The notes under the pieces: model-generated
Told to the model about the DNA's origin: nothing
What the model saw: only the letters and a program-made list of their open reading frames with translations
The model's database searches: none
Source of the DNA: Argopecten irradians
Lineage: Eukaryota; Mollusca; Bivalvia; Pectinida; Pectinidae
Assembly (NCBI RefSeq): GCF_041381155.1
Contig: NC_091134.1
Coordinates: forward strand, 29,889,540-29,953,539
DNA: 64,000 nt
Direction: 5' to 3'
Part shown: one piece after another, positions 14,274 to 29,000 of the stretch
Position numbering within the stretch: position 1 is the first letter of the stretch
Layout of the letters: every line of letters begins with the position of its first letter
Position numbers and translations under genes: made by a program

Positions 14274-14761
14274 AACGAATATATGTACCCGGCCGGGTAC
14301 GAATTGGTCCCTATGTGTCGTAGTGGAGCAGCGCCTCCGAAAATCACTCGGGCACAATTTTCTATACTTTGTTGTAGGTTTCCGATTAATTTATGCGTAT
14401 ACAAGCATTTACATAATGTTGTTATCTTAAACAAACATGTCTACCATTCTAAATATCTACCGTACCGCTCACATGACGTCAAATTCATAATTTGAAGACT
14501 TCTGGTATAAATTCTCTTCAGAAAGGCCTTCATATGTAAAAAAAATAATGTCTAGCTGAGAATTTGATATTTTATACGGTTCAGTTTTATTGTCTAGTAG
14601 GTAAGCGATATAAAACAAATAAGATAAAATGCATTCAAACGTTTTAATAATGATTTGCATAACCATTACTTTGTTCCATTAGCAGTAATAGGCACCAATT
14701 GTAGCTCTAAAGACGACATCATTATCTGTCTAAAAGTCTTTTGAGCTACAATATTGCAGCT
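14274..14761 (+). repeat. Dispersed ~490-bp repeat, copy 1 (most complete)
   Basis: Runs from ACGAATATATGTACCCGG to ATATTGCAGC. It matches 25421-25754 (3' part) and 30615-30774 plus 32041-32375 (split copy). Near the 3' end is a conserved stem: GTAGCTCTAAAGAC at 14701-14714 pairs with GTCTTTTGAGCTAC at 14735-14748 with one mismatch, followed by AATATTGCAGC. It does not encode a protein. The terminal hairpin suggests a non-autonomous element, possibly rolling-circle, but the family is not established. Confidence 0.75.
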
Positions 14762-16615
14762 AACACTTCTCCACCATTCTGTGTTCTGACTGACGCAAAG
14801 AGCAACTTTAAAACACAAATGTTGAAACTGTTACTGCTAGTAGGAAAGCAGCACCTTAGTCTGGCTTTCCTGACTATCACCGAAACAACAAAATAACCAA
14901 ACTCTTCACTTTTATTTCAATTTTTATTAAAATCATTTATATAAAAATTATCTCCATTCAAAGACTTGAATGAAAAAATATTAATATTTGTTGTAGAAAA
15001 AAGGCATGATATTATAAACAAAAATGATGAAAACAAGAGAATGTATATAGAGTAAGTTAGACCATTACATACTGCTATACAATGTTAACAATGTAAGGTG
15101 AAAACGACTAGCCCGACATTGATCTCACACAGATTCCATACCTGAACAATTGTTTCAAATAAGTTTGATCCAAACAAATAGATATCTTTTAAAATTGTGA
15201 AAAAAAACCATTGCACTAACCGAATTAGATAAACAATGAAAATATAATGAGACATAAATTGACTGAATTTTATTGGGAAAAGGCCCTGTAAACTGTGACA
15301 TTTGATATACATGTCAATGTTTTCCCGTTTACTACGAGTAGATAACTCCTGAAGATAAAGGCTAATCTTTTTAACTTTTTTTTTTTAATATATCATTATA
15401 TTACTTAAATAGGTTTATCTGATTACTAAAGAGCAAATAAATCTATGTGAAATGGGCTGGTTTTCTCTCACTTAATTCCCCATAACTAAAGCATTGCATA
15501 AGATTATTTTGAAGGGATAAATCTGAGGAATGTCAATGAGATATTACACACACATCCTTTATATTACATGTATTTACAGAAGAATTCCTCAGCAATTTGA
15601 AATAATTCTTTCTTGATATTTGCGATGAAACCTTGGAAAAAAAATCCCCTAGCACTTTTCATATTTCTCACAAAATCATTTACATTTATCACATTTAAAC
15701 ACACATTCTTACACAAAATACAGGATGATTGATATTAATATAAATTTGATAAATCTCAAATCCAATCTTCCACTAATTAAGAAACTTTCATAACTTTTTA
15801 ATATTTTATCATATGTTTTGGTATCAAACAAAGAAATTTATAAAAATCAACAATGTAAATCAAAACAGATTGTTGAAAATTATCTTAAAAAATTATCAAA
15901 AGCCTAAAAAAATGCACAATATTTCTGTAGTCTTAGGACTATAAACTTGATAACTTTGTAGGTTAAACTAATCCATTTGTGATATATGTAGATCACTTTA
16001 AATTAAGGTTTTCTTGTGCGACTTGTGCATTGTATATACTAGAACATTTGCACTGACTTTGAATAGGTACACGTGTGTGTACGATCACAAGGTATGGCTA
16101 CATACCTTCTGGCGAGCAGTCAATAGACTGAAACTTTTACAATGTTTGATGGGAATGGACTTCTGCTTTGAGCTATGATTCTAGGACAAATTATATACAT
16201 TGTACTAATATATACAAAATATACAAATATTTACAATCAGATTATGATTATATACATTTTAACTAAACATATATCACATTTGCATAGGAATTTGTTTATC
16301 ATTATAAAAATATACTCTTCTCTGTACAATGCATACCTCTCTGACAAGCACGCACACCCCAAACATTTATTTCACTGCTTGGAGTTACACTTTAACATTG
16401 TACCAATTACTTACAAAATCAGGTTTGAAAAAAATTAAAAATAAAAATATGACTTTTCATTGAAAATCTGTAGGGCATCAAAACTGAACAAATGATATTG
16501 AAATATTCTTGCAATATTGAAATTTTGAACTTTCTTAACCTATCAGAAATATTTGTTCATCTGATTAAATACCACTTAAATTAACACACATTTTTAGTGT
16601 TTTGTATTTAGTTTA
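14762..16615 (-). other. AT-rich downstream region, possible 3'UTR of the Cache-EGF gene
   Basis: No coding sequence is seen. On the minus strand AATAAA signals occur at 14911-14916 and 14923-14928, about 2.1 kb past the stop codon of the gene at 17058. The stretch from 14.9 to 17.05 kb could therefore be a long 3'UTR; this is inference only. Confidence 0.25.
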
Positions 16616-16964
16616 AAGATGCTCCATCACCGACAAATGGTATTTTTTCACTATCAAAAACAGGAGAAGACAATTTAGTACTTTTCTTCAGTTACAAAAG
16701 TTACTTATTTTACACCATTACCAACATTGAAAAGTTTGAGCTTCTAATTTTACTTCAAGTTAAAAATATGAAAAATAATTAATTGCATCCCGAAAAAATT
16801 CCGTTGCACTATAATCTATATGGAATGAAGTACTGATTGTGCATGCACTAATGGCAAAATAAATTATTTTATATTATTTTTTGTGTTAATTAGACAAATA
16901 TATACACGATAATACACCAATTATTGTTCAAATAATGAATATCATTTATGCTCTGTCGGCGATG
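16616..16964. mobile_element. TTAA-flanked MITE
   Basis: Ends AGATGCTCCATCACCGACA (left) and the complement of AATGCTCCATCGCCGACA (right) form terminal inverted repeats of about 20 bp. TTAA lies directly outside each end, the target used by piggyBac and Kolobok transposons. It is about 350 bp, AT-rich inside, and non-coding. Confidence 0.75.
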
Positions 16965-17057
16965 GAGCATTTTAATATTCCAATTTCAATATGGCACTTG
17001 AAAAAAAAACTTGCAACAACAATAATTGCAGTTGTATCAATGAACATCCATCTTGAT

Positions 17058-20000
17058 CTACCAGCGCTGGAGGAGGAGGAAAGCCAGGAACGATCCAGAC
17101 ATTAAAATCCAGTTGGCAACCACAGAAGCAGCACCAGCGATTCGACACTTGAGAGTTCCGTACCTGTAAACAAACAACATTACTTTGTAAACAAATAAAC
17201 TACACCACTCAGTACATACAAACTATTGAAGATTAATTTTTAATCAGTGATATCTTTCATTCTAACCAATTTATCAATCGTGTACTGGGAGGTATCCAAG
17301 CTAAGCTGTTGGAACCTACAGACCTTTAATGAGAAGCATGGCTTAGCCACTATACTTGGATGATTGTTTGCTCTTGAGCTGATGTTAATAGCTGGAAAAC
17401 CCATGCAGTATATATAAGATATTGAATTAACAATTCCGTCTTTACATATTACAGAGTTAGCTCCCTTGCCCATAGGTATCAATTGTTACGTCATTAATTT
17501 GTGAGCGCAATTCATGTCGTTTTCTTAGAAAAGTATGATACTACGCTCGCAAACACATGGTGTCACAATCAATACCTACCCACAAGGGCAGATAACTCTG
17601 TTAAATGCAAATACAGAATATGTTTACCTGTTAGGTTCTCCTTTCAATTTCTTAGAATATTCTTCCTCCATTGTTTGGCCGTCATAAAACCAAGCCAGAT
17701 CATTAAATGGATACTCATATCCCTGGCGACATTCACACTTGTAGGATCCTGTTTGGAATCTTTTGCCAGGAATGGGAATACACTACAAAGAGATTTTCCA
17801 AAATAGAAATTGTGTCATCGATATCTAAAATTAATATTTTTTCTTCTTCTAAAACTGAAATAAAAACTTCATTTTAGCTCTCTCAATTAACCTCTCCATA
17901 TAAGGGAAATAACTGCAAAATTCAAGCATGATATGCACAGACATTCAAACACTTCTCCAGCATTTTTTAAGGTGTTGGTGAGTGAGTGTGTGTAATTTCT
18001 TGCACATTTGAAGAAATTATATTAGTATAATACGATTAAGGGTAAATTCAGGCACCTTTAAAGCACTCTTTGAAAATTTTCAGTACTTTTCCTATTCTGA
18101 ACCCTTTAATTCCAGTACTTTTCGTCATCTGAGAGCACCATGTCAAGGCATCATCACAAATCTGCTATTCAAACCATGATAACCTTATTGTCAGTATGTC
18201 AAGGAGGATTAAAGATGTCCTTCAGATTATGCTAGCAGAGAACCACAACTGTACTACTAGAGTGGATAATAAAACGGTTTTGAAATCCTGTGATGAACAC
18301 TCTGGCATTCATCTTTGCCACCAGAGAATACTCACAAGCCATTTAAGGTGAGTATTCCGCCAGTGCCAAGGACGACCAACCAGAAATCTAGATTCAAATC
18401 CCACCAAGGCCCAAACGATGACCAACTAGAAATCTAGATTCAAATCCCACCAAGGCCCATACGATGACCAAACAGAAATCTAGATTCAAATCCCACCAAG
18501 GCCCAAACGATGACCAATCAAAAATCTAGATACAAATCCTACCAAGGCCCAAACGATGACCAACCAGAAATCTAGATTCAAATCCCACCAAGGCCCAAAC
18601 GATGACCAACCAGAAATCTAGATTCAAATCCCACCAAGGCCCAAAGGCTGACCATCCAGAAATCTAGATTCAAATCCCACCAAGGCCCAAAGGACGACCA
18701 ACCAGAAATCTAGATTCAAATCCCACCAAGGCCCAAACGATGACCAACCAGAAATCTGGATTCATATCCCACCAAGGCCCAAACGGGGATCAACTAGAAA
18801 TCTGATTCATATTCCACCAAGGCCTAAACGATAACCAAACAGAAATCTGGAATTACACCAAATGTAAATAAAAAATTCTTATTCATTATCCAACAACTAA
18901 CTCTGGAAACCACCATCAACCAATCATTGTCCATGATGAAAACTAGAATTAGTTTAAATCGGGCAGAAACTACATCTACAACTTTGACACATGTTAAGGC
19001 AGGGCAAGAAAAATCCAAGGTCCGATGGCCCGAGACCAGTAAAATATGCTCCCGAGCAAGTGAAAATTGGTGAAAACTTGCCCGGTTTTAATGTTAATTT
19101 TCCTCTTTTGGGTAAAATTAGACTGAAATCTTAAATTCTGGCAAGTAGTTTTCAAAATAAGTTTCTTGCCATGTTAGGTGACAGCGTACCAGACTAATTA
19201 TGCTAAATCATCCCATACCAAATAATTCATAAATTACTGGTAATGTACCAAACTCTTTGCTAGAATGACAAAACATAAAATCATTTGTGTGAACTGACAC
19301 ATAAGCCTTAATATCGAAAAACACACCACTCCATGAATTTGACCTGTGGGCCTTGACGGTCAAATGAGTTCAGATACAGAATGAAATAAAGACATATAAA
19401 CAATATGCGATTCCTTGCACCCATTAGGCTTTTAAGGGAAGTCAGCCAGGACTAATGAGAGCATGCAATTCTATATAGAACCAAAAATGGCACTAATGTG
19501 AGAAAAGTTGAAATTTTAGTCAATTCTAAACTTTTTGGATGCTGACAGTGTTTGTCTCATAACTACATTTTTCTCAGATGACCTAAAAATCGAAGAATTA
19601 TTTTGGCTTTACATATGATAGGACTTACATAAGTGGATTTGAAGTCACACTTTGCAGTATTTTTGAAAGCGTTGGCTACATAGAAGTCTTGGGGACATTG
19701 GTTAATATCCAGGTAATCCAATTTGACATCAACTTTCACAACTCCTCTGCAAAATAAAAAGTGATTCAAAAATTAAAATTTGTGCATTTTCCCCGCCATA
19801 TCAATTAATTTAAAGCATTGTGTATATGATACAGACACATTAAAGCTAGTCAAACATTTTAATTTGCTTAAGTTGATTTAATTCATCAGACTTTTCTCCC
19901 TGCACCCCCCCCCCTTGTATTATTATTTAAAAAGTTATTTTTGAATGTGCCAAAAATAAATCTTGCAACAATAAGTTATGATGTTTGTTTTTTCCATATA

Positions 20001-23000
20001 TTACAGAACCATGCAATTTCTTACTTGAACTCTAGCATTGTCTTCAGCTCATTAAATCCAAAGAATGGGACAACGTATGTCACTACCCAGTCCATAACTC
20101 GGTCATCACATTTGAACTCAGGTCTCAGCCATTCTCCGTGTTCGTACTTTGGTGCGTAGTATTGGATGGGATAGTACTCAAATCGGACAAGGCTTGTACC
20201 ATTAACATCAGATCTCACCATGGGTTTTGCTGTGTACTTAATGAGACTATGGAAATTAGTCTGCCATCTTGATTTAATTGTTCTATACCACACTTCATCT
20301 GTGTAGTATCTAGAGTACCCAGCTGAATCTACGGCAAAGAACTCGTCCAAACCATCTCCCGTCTTGGTCTGTTTCCTCCATGCATAGGGGCCAAAAAACT
20401 CTCTCACAATGCCGTTGGTAAATCTGGGATCAGTATTGTTTATCGGAGGCGACATGCGAAATTTGTAACGCTCGAAGAAAACACCACTGCCCAGGATTTT
20501 AAAATCAGACATAACATTAGCAATAACTTCTCCAAACAGATGCGTTTCATTCAAACGCCTGTCACCAGTCATACTGCCGAAATTCTCATACTCATCAACA
20601 TTCTGCAAGAAGTCAGACAGGAAGTGGGCCAGACGGAGAGCTGTACGTCCCTGAGCCTCAAATTGTTTTTCGACACCAAATGCAACATCTCCTGGAAGGA
20701 AAAGTTCATAGGGCATCTTTGTCTTACAGTTTCCAGAATTGGTTTGGGCCTTTCTCAATAAAATCTTGTCCATTTTAACTCTCCTGTCAGCATCAAATAA
20801 ATCTCGTTTATTTCTGACTTTCTTGGACTGTCCTTCGTAACGCGGAATATGTCTACGATTTCTGAGCTTTTCTTTCATTGAGTCTTTTGGTACAGCTCTC
20901 CTCGCAACTAACTTTACTCTAGGACTCTGCTGTGAGGTAATGATGTTAAACAAAGTTGATTTTTTAGCCACCAAAGTTGATCTCTTCCTTCTCCTCTGAA
21001 CAAACGTCGGCATCTCATTTGGTATCACCTGAAGCTCTGTAATTGTAGGCAGTTTTTTCATAATGAATACATTAGTTATATATATCTTTCTTATCAAAAC
21101 TCAATATTCAATCTTGTGAGTAACAAGCATTTCCATTGGCTTAGAAATTTATGTTACCTTAACAAGAATTCCAAGGAAGTGGATGTGTCGCCTGCACAGC
21201 ACCACAAAAAATAGTTATTTACAGTTGAAAATATTGTTAATAATTAGATGAAGTTATCAAGTCCCATACTCTTGCAAATATTGATGGATTTTGACCAGTA
21301 TTGAACCCATCTAAGATCTTATTGATATAAAGCAATATATAAAATTTGGATGAAATCGGACCATAAATAACTAAATCTTGCGAATATTGATGGATTTTGA
21401 CCATTATCAAACTCATCTTGTGGTGCAGGCGACAAAAAAAAAGAGTAAAAACTGATGTCCTAGAGCGGTCTGATAAGCTGATACAAAAGTGTAATAGAAT
21501 TTCATGCAACTAGATTGAACTATCTGAATTAAGCTTCTATTTTTAATGTTATGGAGTTTCAACATAAACATCCGTATCCTCTGATCATGTCTAACTTGGC
21601 AGTTAACTTAAGAGTAAATCTAGATTTTTGTGATATTAGCTCTATCACTTATTTTCATCTTCTATTCAAGTTCTCCTGCAGGGAATTAAAAGATGTAACA
21701 CTATTCGGATAACCCTAACCTTCAACAGGAAGACAATCAAAGTTGTTCATATATTCATCTTCAGTCGCGATCTCAATCTCGTCTCCCAGGAATGGACCAC
21801 CATGCCACCAGGGAAAGTAATATCCTGGCCGGCACACACACTGGTAGCCACCTCTACGGAATCCATACCCATTCAATGGCTCACACTGAAATAACAAATG
21901 GTACATGTCATTTTGATATTGGATACCCATATCTATTTGGGATAATTTCAAGTAGTCAGTGAATCTATTGACTCCCTGGAAATACTTGTTTGAATTGTGT
22001 AACAAATGTGTGTGCTTCTTAAGTGTACTTGGACATAACTAAGTTGATAAAAAATGCATCTTATTGGCACTGTTTAAAGGGACAGTGAGGCTGGTTCTGT
22101 TACATAACCACGAAGCAAAATATGATACAAATGTGTTGTGCTACAATTCTTATAAAACATATAACAAGAAATATTGACAAATTCCACGACATAGTTAGGT
22201 ATTTTGATGGATATCGCTGAAATTCCAAATAGTTGATCAATACCATGAAGCAGGTACAACATGTACACTCTACCCATACACGTTAAACACATGCAATACG
22301 TAACCACTGAGGAGTTGGTGAAATGTAATTTTAAGACAAGAACATACATCTTAATAAGGTAGCTACTGTAGTAGCGGAAAAGATATCACCTTCTGACTGA
22401 CTTTTCCGCTACTGGCAAAGGTCCCCTATAAAGGTGTGGGAACCAAATCAGGTGTACGACCGTAACCATCGAATAATGACCTTGTGTCAAAAATTAGTCC
22501 GATCAACACGGCTTAGACACATAACCTGGATGTTATAGTAGGGGATGATATTTAGCTTGAAGCACGTCGAGTTTTTAACTTATATCACCATTATTCTAAT
22601 CCAATGAACATTAATCCAATGTTGTCAATATCTTTCTCTCGGCTAAAATCGAGCGACATTATTGTAAAACTATACCCGCCGCGCATGCGCCAACCACTGA
22701 GAAACATTTACTTGTGACGCCCAGACACGCATATATGATTCATCCTAGAAAGGAGAATGTCTAAAAAATCGGTATTTAGGCGATGTGATTCATTGATCAG
22801 GAGTTTGGACTATCATTTTTTAAAATGAAATCAAATAGTAAAATCACTGAAATGACTCCACAATTATTAAGTTCTTTAAGCATTCTGAGAATGAAATTGG
22901 TAGTAAGAAAATTCATATAAAAATTAACAAACTAATATATAATAGGGCCTAACTAAAATAAATAAACAATAAAAATGATTTGTTTTCATATTTCTTTTCA

Positions 23001-26000
23001 TCATAGTTTAATGATATATTTCTTAATTAAAAAATCTTGATTCGGTTTCCGAATAAGTCTTGAATGATTTTTTTTCTTTAATGGCCAGGGTTCGGCATAC
23101 AAGATATCCGACCACTACGTGTAACGCCTGACAGTAAGCGAGTTTGAACATTTCTCATATATTTCACTAGTTACAGTGGACTTTTCTGGCATATCACAGT
23201 AAAACAAACTAATGTAATTTCTATTAGAACTGGTTTGTTTCTGAAATGTGTGCAAATCATTAAGTACTCTTATAGACTGAATTGCATAGGCCTTTTTCGA
23301 TTATACGGTTTGACTGGTTGGACCTAGTTGTTCGTTTATGAATTAAAGAGGGCCCTGGTGATTTTAAATCGTTTTCAGACGAGCCTTGACAAAGCCCTGA
23401 CAGGCCGGTATAAAAAAAGCAGGTCCGTCAGGATTCATTCTTGGAAGACGACTTGAACAAACGAAAACGGCCATCAAAAACGTGTAGGCCTACTGTACAT
23501 TTCAGACCGCCAAACTCCTCCAATCTAAATTTAAAGTCTTATCAAAAAGGACATGTGACGACTTATTCAATATCAAACCGTAACATTTCATGTGCGTACC
23601 GCTTATAAGCTATGACACCCGTAAAATAAACATCCTGTTCCGTTTCGTTAGATTCGCGAATCTAACCAAGGAAGACTTCAAGCTACTGTCTATGAGATTT
23701 ATTAGTGCTGAATTGTTTAGGTTTACCATTGATAGAAACGTGATTATATATTAGTTAAAAGGGCTTATTTTGTCGTACATGGACAGAATATATTAATCTA
23801 ACCTACCTGTCAATTTCTACTAAATGACCACGCTGCATTTGGCGGGTGTACGGCGTCGTCACGAATTTTATAATCATAGTCACTGAAACGTTTATTTAGC
23901 GAGGCCGCTACGATGGAGGCCCAACGCGGGGAATTCCGATAAATGGCTAACGAGTTATATATTTTCATACAAGAAGTCGGTTACCATTTTATCTTACCGT
24001 AAAATTAATTAAAATTTGCTTTATACTAAAATTTGACGAACTATCCGGCATATTTATGAAAGAAAATAAAGATATAGATTTTAAAATCGACCTAATAATT
24101 TAGATTACCAGACAATTTACCTACGGCCGGACTCTCAAAATCTCAAATTAACCCCACTCCTCCTAACTTCGTTGTGGAGGTATATTAATTTGGAAACCAT
24201 TTTTTAATAATGGACATGGACTGACTATATAACCTTTCAATATGCACATCTGTCATTTGAAAATACAATAAACGGACAATACGTTATCAATGACGCGTTA
24301 TTAAAGCTGTCCCTGGGATGTTTATTCAAAAGACGATCTCAGGGTGTCCAAATACCTTGCATTACAACATTGATATATAGTGTGATGTATTGCTTGTGTT
24401 GCATTGGACAAAAAAAAACCAAACAATTTCAATGGTGTTGGAAAACAGACAGTAAATATATTTAATACCTTATATCTCGAAGGAATTAGAAAAAATATGC
24501 ATATAATTACATTGGTTTTTAGCTATTTTTACCTGTCCGAACCGATTTTTCTATTTCAGAACATCATCGTCCATAATAACTGTTATATATAATTAACCTT
24601 TGTCTTCTAGCACAACCAAGCGAACTATATTGACGTAGATCGATATACATTATATCTAATGGCGATTTGAACACAACTACTACAGACATACACATCCAGT
24701 TGCTATAGTGATGATAACTTGCCTTGTCCACGTAGATGGTGATAAACCTACCACATCTATCACGGATACACAAGCGCGTCGGTGCGTCTGTAAATGCGGA
24801 TAATCCGGAAATCTGTATCTAACACATGTTATGTGTACTATTATATGTTGGCGTTAACAATGGTAATGAAGTCACCAAGTACCGTCGTATTTATTAGTTT
24901 TCGCTTTGTCTTTCAGTTCATTAATTATAGATTTGTGGTTACCCCGCTATAATTTACGCTCTATTCTCGTTGGACAATGTGTTGCCTGGCGCGGACGGCC
25001 AAACGATTGCCGTTGGTCGATAATATGATAGTTTCTCATTCATCATAAAGCCGGAGGTCGTCTGCCATAATGTACCGCGCGGAATAGGATACCAATCATG
25101 TCCATAAACCGCATGCAACGCTATGGCAACGGACGCTTGGCCACGATGCCTACCAATATGGACAGATACCTACACAAGACATTGTACGGATTGGCACATT
25201 AATAATAGAACTTTGCTATTTCTCACCACGTGTTTGCACTAAATCCACAAGGAGGAAAATCTTGATTAAATTCAAACATTTTCAAAAGTGGATGCACTTT
25301 ATTTCGATGGTACAAAAACCCGCCAAAAGTTTGTCGTAAAATATATATGCAGCAATCGTATTCAACACCATTGCGTTTTGAAACAGAGGCACAATGTCCT
25401 AGAACTCATAGTCATGATTACATAACTACCATTCTTAATATCTACCGTACCGCTCACAAGACGTCAAATTCACAATTTGTGAACTTGCCGTCTAAATTCC
25501 CTTCAGAAAGATCTTCATATGTATTATGTAAAAAAAAAATAATGCCTTGATGAGAATTTGATATTTAATATGGTTCAGTTTTATTGCCTAGTAGGTAAGC
25601 TATATCAAACAAGTACAATAATATGCAAACAAACGTTGTATAATGGTTTGCATAATCATTACTTTGCTCCATTAGCAGTAATAGGCATCAATTGTAGCTC
25701 TAAAAACGACACCATTTTCTGTCTTAAAGTCTTTTGAGCTGCAATATTGCAGCTAGAACAATACATATAAAAAAGTATTAGAACCGAGTCTTCAGTCGTA
25801 TACTAAACGTACATACCATCAATAGCTAACGAAAAATTGGGTATTTTTGACCTTCCACGACAATTCAGGTTATTCATTCGAGTATTTTGATATTTCAAGA
25901 AAATGTATTAGTATGAGTTCATGATCAATAGTAACAATGCGTAGACAAAGATCGCAGTTTGAAATTATTCGACGCAATCGAAGGGCATAGCTATAGGGTC

Positions 26001-29000
26001 TCCAACTCTCCGAGGACATGTAGCGTGAAGAATGGTACATTGGAATTCAGTCAATATGGTCGACATGATTAAAACAGGAGTCTTCGTTTGTTTGAATAAT
26101 ATACTTCATAGTGTATATGATCAAGATATGTTTCAATAGAAGTTGTAATTGGTATCTCGAGATGTTCTAAAAGAATGGCGTTAATGGATTAATTTTGTGA
26201 TCTTTTCTTTTCTCCATATCGGTCTACCTGGACAACGCTTCATTTTTGGCCTGAGTTGAGCGCTTGTCCCTCTGGGTTCTGTCCCTTGGCTAAGTGCACA
26301 TATAGTCTATAAAATTGAATGTCTTAACGCTTAGCTAGTTTGTACGTTTTTGGGACGACTGGTTTACCCTATTAAACGCGACCGGTGTGTGTGCTGTTGG
26401 TTGGCATACTTGAGATATAAAGGGTCCCAAGTAGTGACGCAATGATATAAAGGGTCCCAAATAGTGACGCAATGATATAAAGGGTCCCAAATAGTGACGC
26501 AATGATGTAAAGGGTCCCAAATAGTGACGCAATGATATAAAGGGTCCCAAATAGTGACGCAATGATGTAAAGGGTCCCAAATAGTGTCGCAATGATATAA
26601 AGGGTCCCAAGTAGTGACGCAATGATATTATGGGTCCCAAGTAGGGACGCAATGATATAAAGAGTCCCAAATAGTGACGCAATGATATAAAGAGTCCCAA
26701 GTAGTGACGCAATGATATAAAGGGTCCCAAGTAGTGACGCAATGATATAAAGGGTCCCAAGTAGTGACGCAATGTATTAGGCCAGTGGACCAATGATATA
26801 AAGAGTCCCAAGTAGTGACGAAAATGATATAAAGAGTCCCAAGTAGTGACGCAATGATATAAAGGGTCCCAAGTAGTGACGCAATGATATAAAGGGTCCC
26901 AAGTAGTGACGTAATGATATAAAGGGTCCCAAGTAGTGACGCAATGATATAAAGGGTCCCAAGTAGTGAAGCAATTATATAAAGGGTCCCAAGTAGTGAC
27001 GCAATGATATAAAGGGTCCCAAGTAGTGACGCAATGATATTATGGGTCCCAAGTAGGGACGCAATTATATTATGGGTCCCAAGTAGTGACGCAATGATAT
27101 AAAGAGTCCCAAGTAGTGAAGCAATTATATAAAGGGTCCCAAGTAGTGACGCAATGATATTATGGGTCCCAAGTAGTGACGAAATGATATAAAGGGTCCC
27201 AAGTAGTGACGCAATGATATAAAGGGTCCCAAGTAGTGACGCAATGATATTATGGGTCCCAAGTAGTGACGCAATGATATTATGGGTCCCAAGTAGTGAC
27301 GCAATGATATAAAGGGTCCCAAGTAGTGACGAAATGATATAAAGGGTCCCAAGTAGTGACGCAATGATATTATGGGTCCCAAGTAGTGACGCAATGATAT
27401 TATGGGTCCCAAGTAGTGACGCAATGATATAAAGGGTCCCAAGTAGTGACGCAATGATATAAAGGGTCCCAAATAGTGACGCAATGATATAAAGGGTCCC
27501 AAGTAGTGACGAAATGATATAAAGGGTCCCAAGTAGGGACGCAACATTTATATCCAATAAGGTATAATTCGCTGACTGAATATGGCAATTCAGAGGAGCT
27601 TATTTCCTCTACATAGCTACCATACAAAATATTATTACATAAAACCAATGGATAAATGATGAAAAAAATGGACAGAATTCACGTATTAATAGAGCTATAT
27701 TAATTTGTATTACAATATCTGTTTCTTCTTCTTCTGTTTACGTGAACGCCGTCAAAAAATGACGATTATGTCACGGTGATATGTAGGGTTGCAATTTTAT
27801 CATAGTGTATTTATCATAGAAGATACGAATGTCACAGTCAAGAGAGGCTTATATGTAAGAAGACAGGTAACATATATATATGCCATTAATTAATTAAGTA
27901 CAAGTTTTGTGTAGGCTATTCCTGCAACAAAAAGCCTGTTGGGATGTTACTTTTTTGACAAGATCTGTATCTAAAAAGGTACTCTTGAGACAGGAAAACT
28001 AGCGGAGAGAGATATATTTTTAGTATTGTACAAGCTAACAGCACAAAATTTTCGTTAAATGCTCCAATATTAATAATTCCAATTTTAATGTATGCATCCT
28101 TAAGACTAACTTGTTACCCGAACTGCACATAATGGTATTGATTTATAACACATTTACTAATCGTATGATAATATGGCGGAGAGAGTAAATGCGTACCATG
28201 GTTGTAGGTTTACAGCGGGCAGTGTCCTTGAAGTAGTTCGGGTCCGGGTTTCCCTCACTCTTAGGACAGGGGTTGAAGTCTATTCTCTCGAATTCAATAT
28301 CCTGGGTCACCACAGCGACAAATCTGTAAAGGAGATAACAAAAAAGGACATTGGTATACACAACATTGGCTTACTATTACTACATAATCTAATGTCTCTT
28401 TATGACCAAAATCTCAACGGCCTCTCAACGTGAGCTTGTGAAAGGGTGGCTGGAGTAGGTACAGTGTACATGTGATACAAAGCATCAAGTTGGGCGCCGG
28501 GTAAATTTGATTCAGTATTAGTTATTTTGTATAGAAGAGGTTTGGATGAAACAGTACATTATGCTATAAGGATTCCGGAAGTTGCATATTGTAACTAATT
28601 ACACGTGTTTTCTGGTCATTACCTGGGTCTACGGAGATGGGTCCAGTTGGAGTATCTAGGCATATATTCCACAACAGGTGAGTGAGCACTTACGATCCAC
28701 CTGTTGGAACGGCCACAGTCGAAATATGGCATCGTCCATTCGACTGGGAGGGATACACCCCTGTCGGACTGACCAGGCTGAGGGGGGCCGAAAAAATCGA
28801 TCCCTTCAAATTCCTTGTGGGTGAACTGTCCAGTGGCATTGGAAAACTTGACATTTACGAAATAGGTAAACTTTCTGAGGGAGTCCTGGCTTTTGTCATC
28901 GTCCGGAAGCCACGCAGAGTACCAGGGGGCTGCTTTGAAAGCATCACTTGTATAATTTTTCATAGTTCCTGCGCCATAATCGTGAATGTCCACAGTGTTG

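Noticed and set aside
20540-20761. Plus-strand frame inside exon 4 of the Cache-EGF gene
   Set aside because: Shadow of the minus-strand exon; the other strand has clear homology and splice sites.
26335-27648. Long minus-strand open frames of 82 to 309 codons
   Set aside because: They arise from the 30-bp tandem repeat lacking stops in several frames at once; no unique sequence, domain or splice support.
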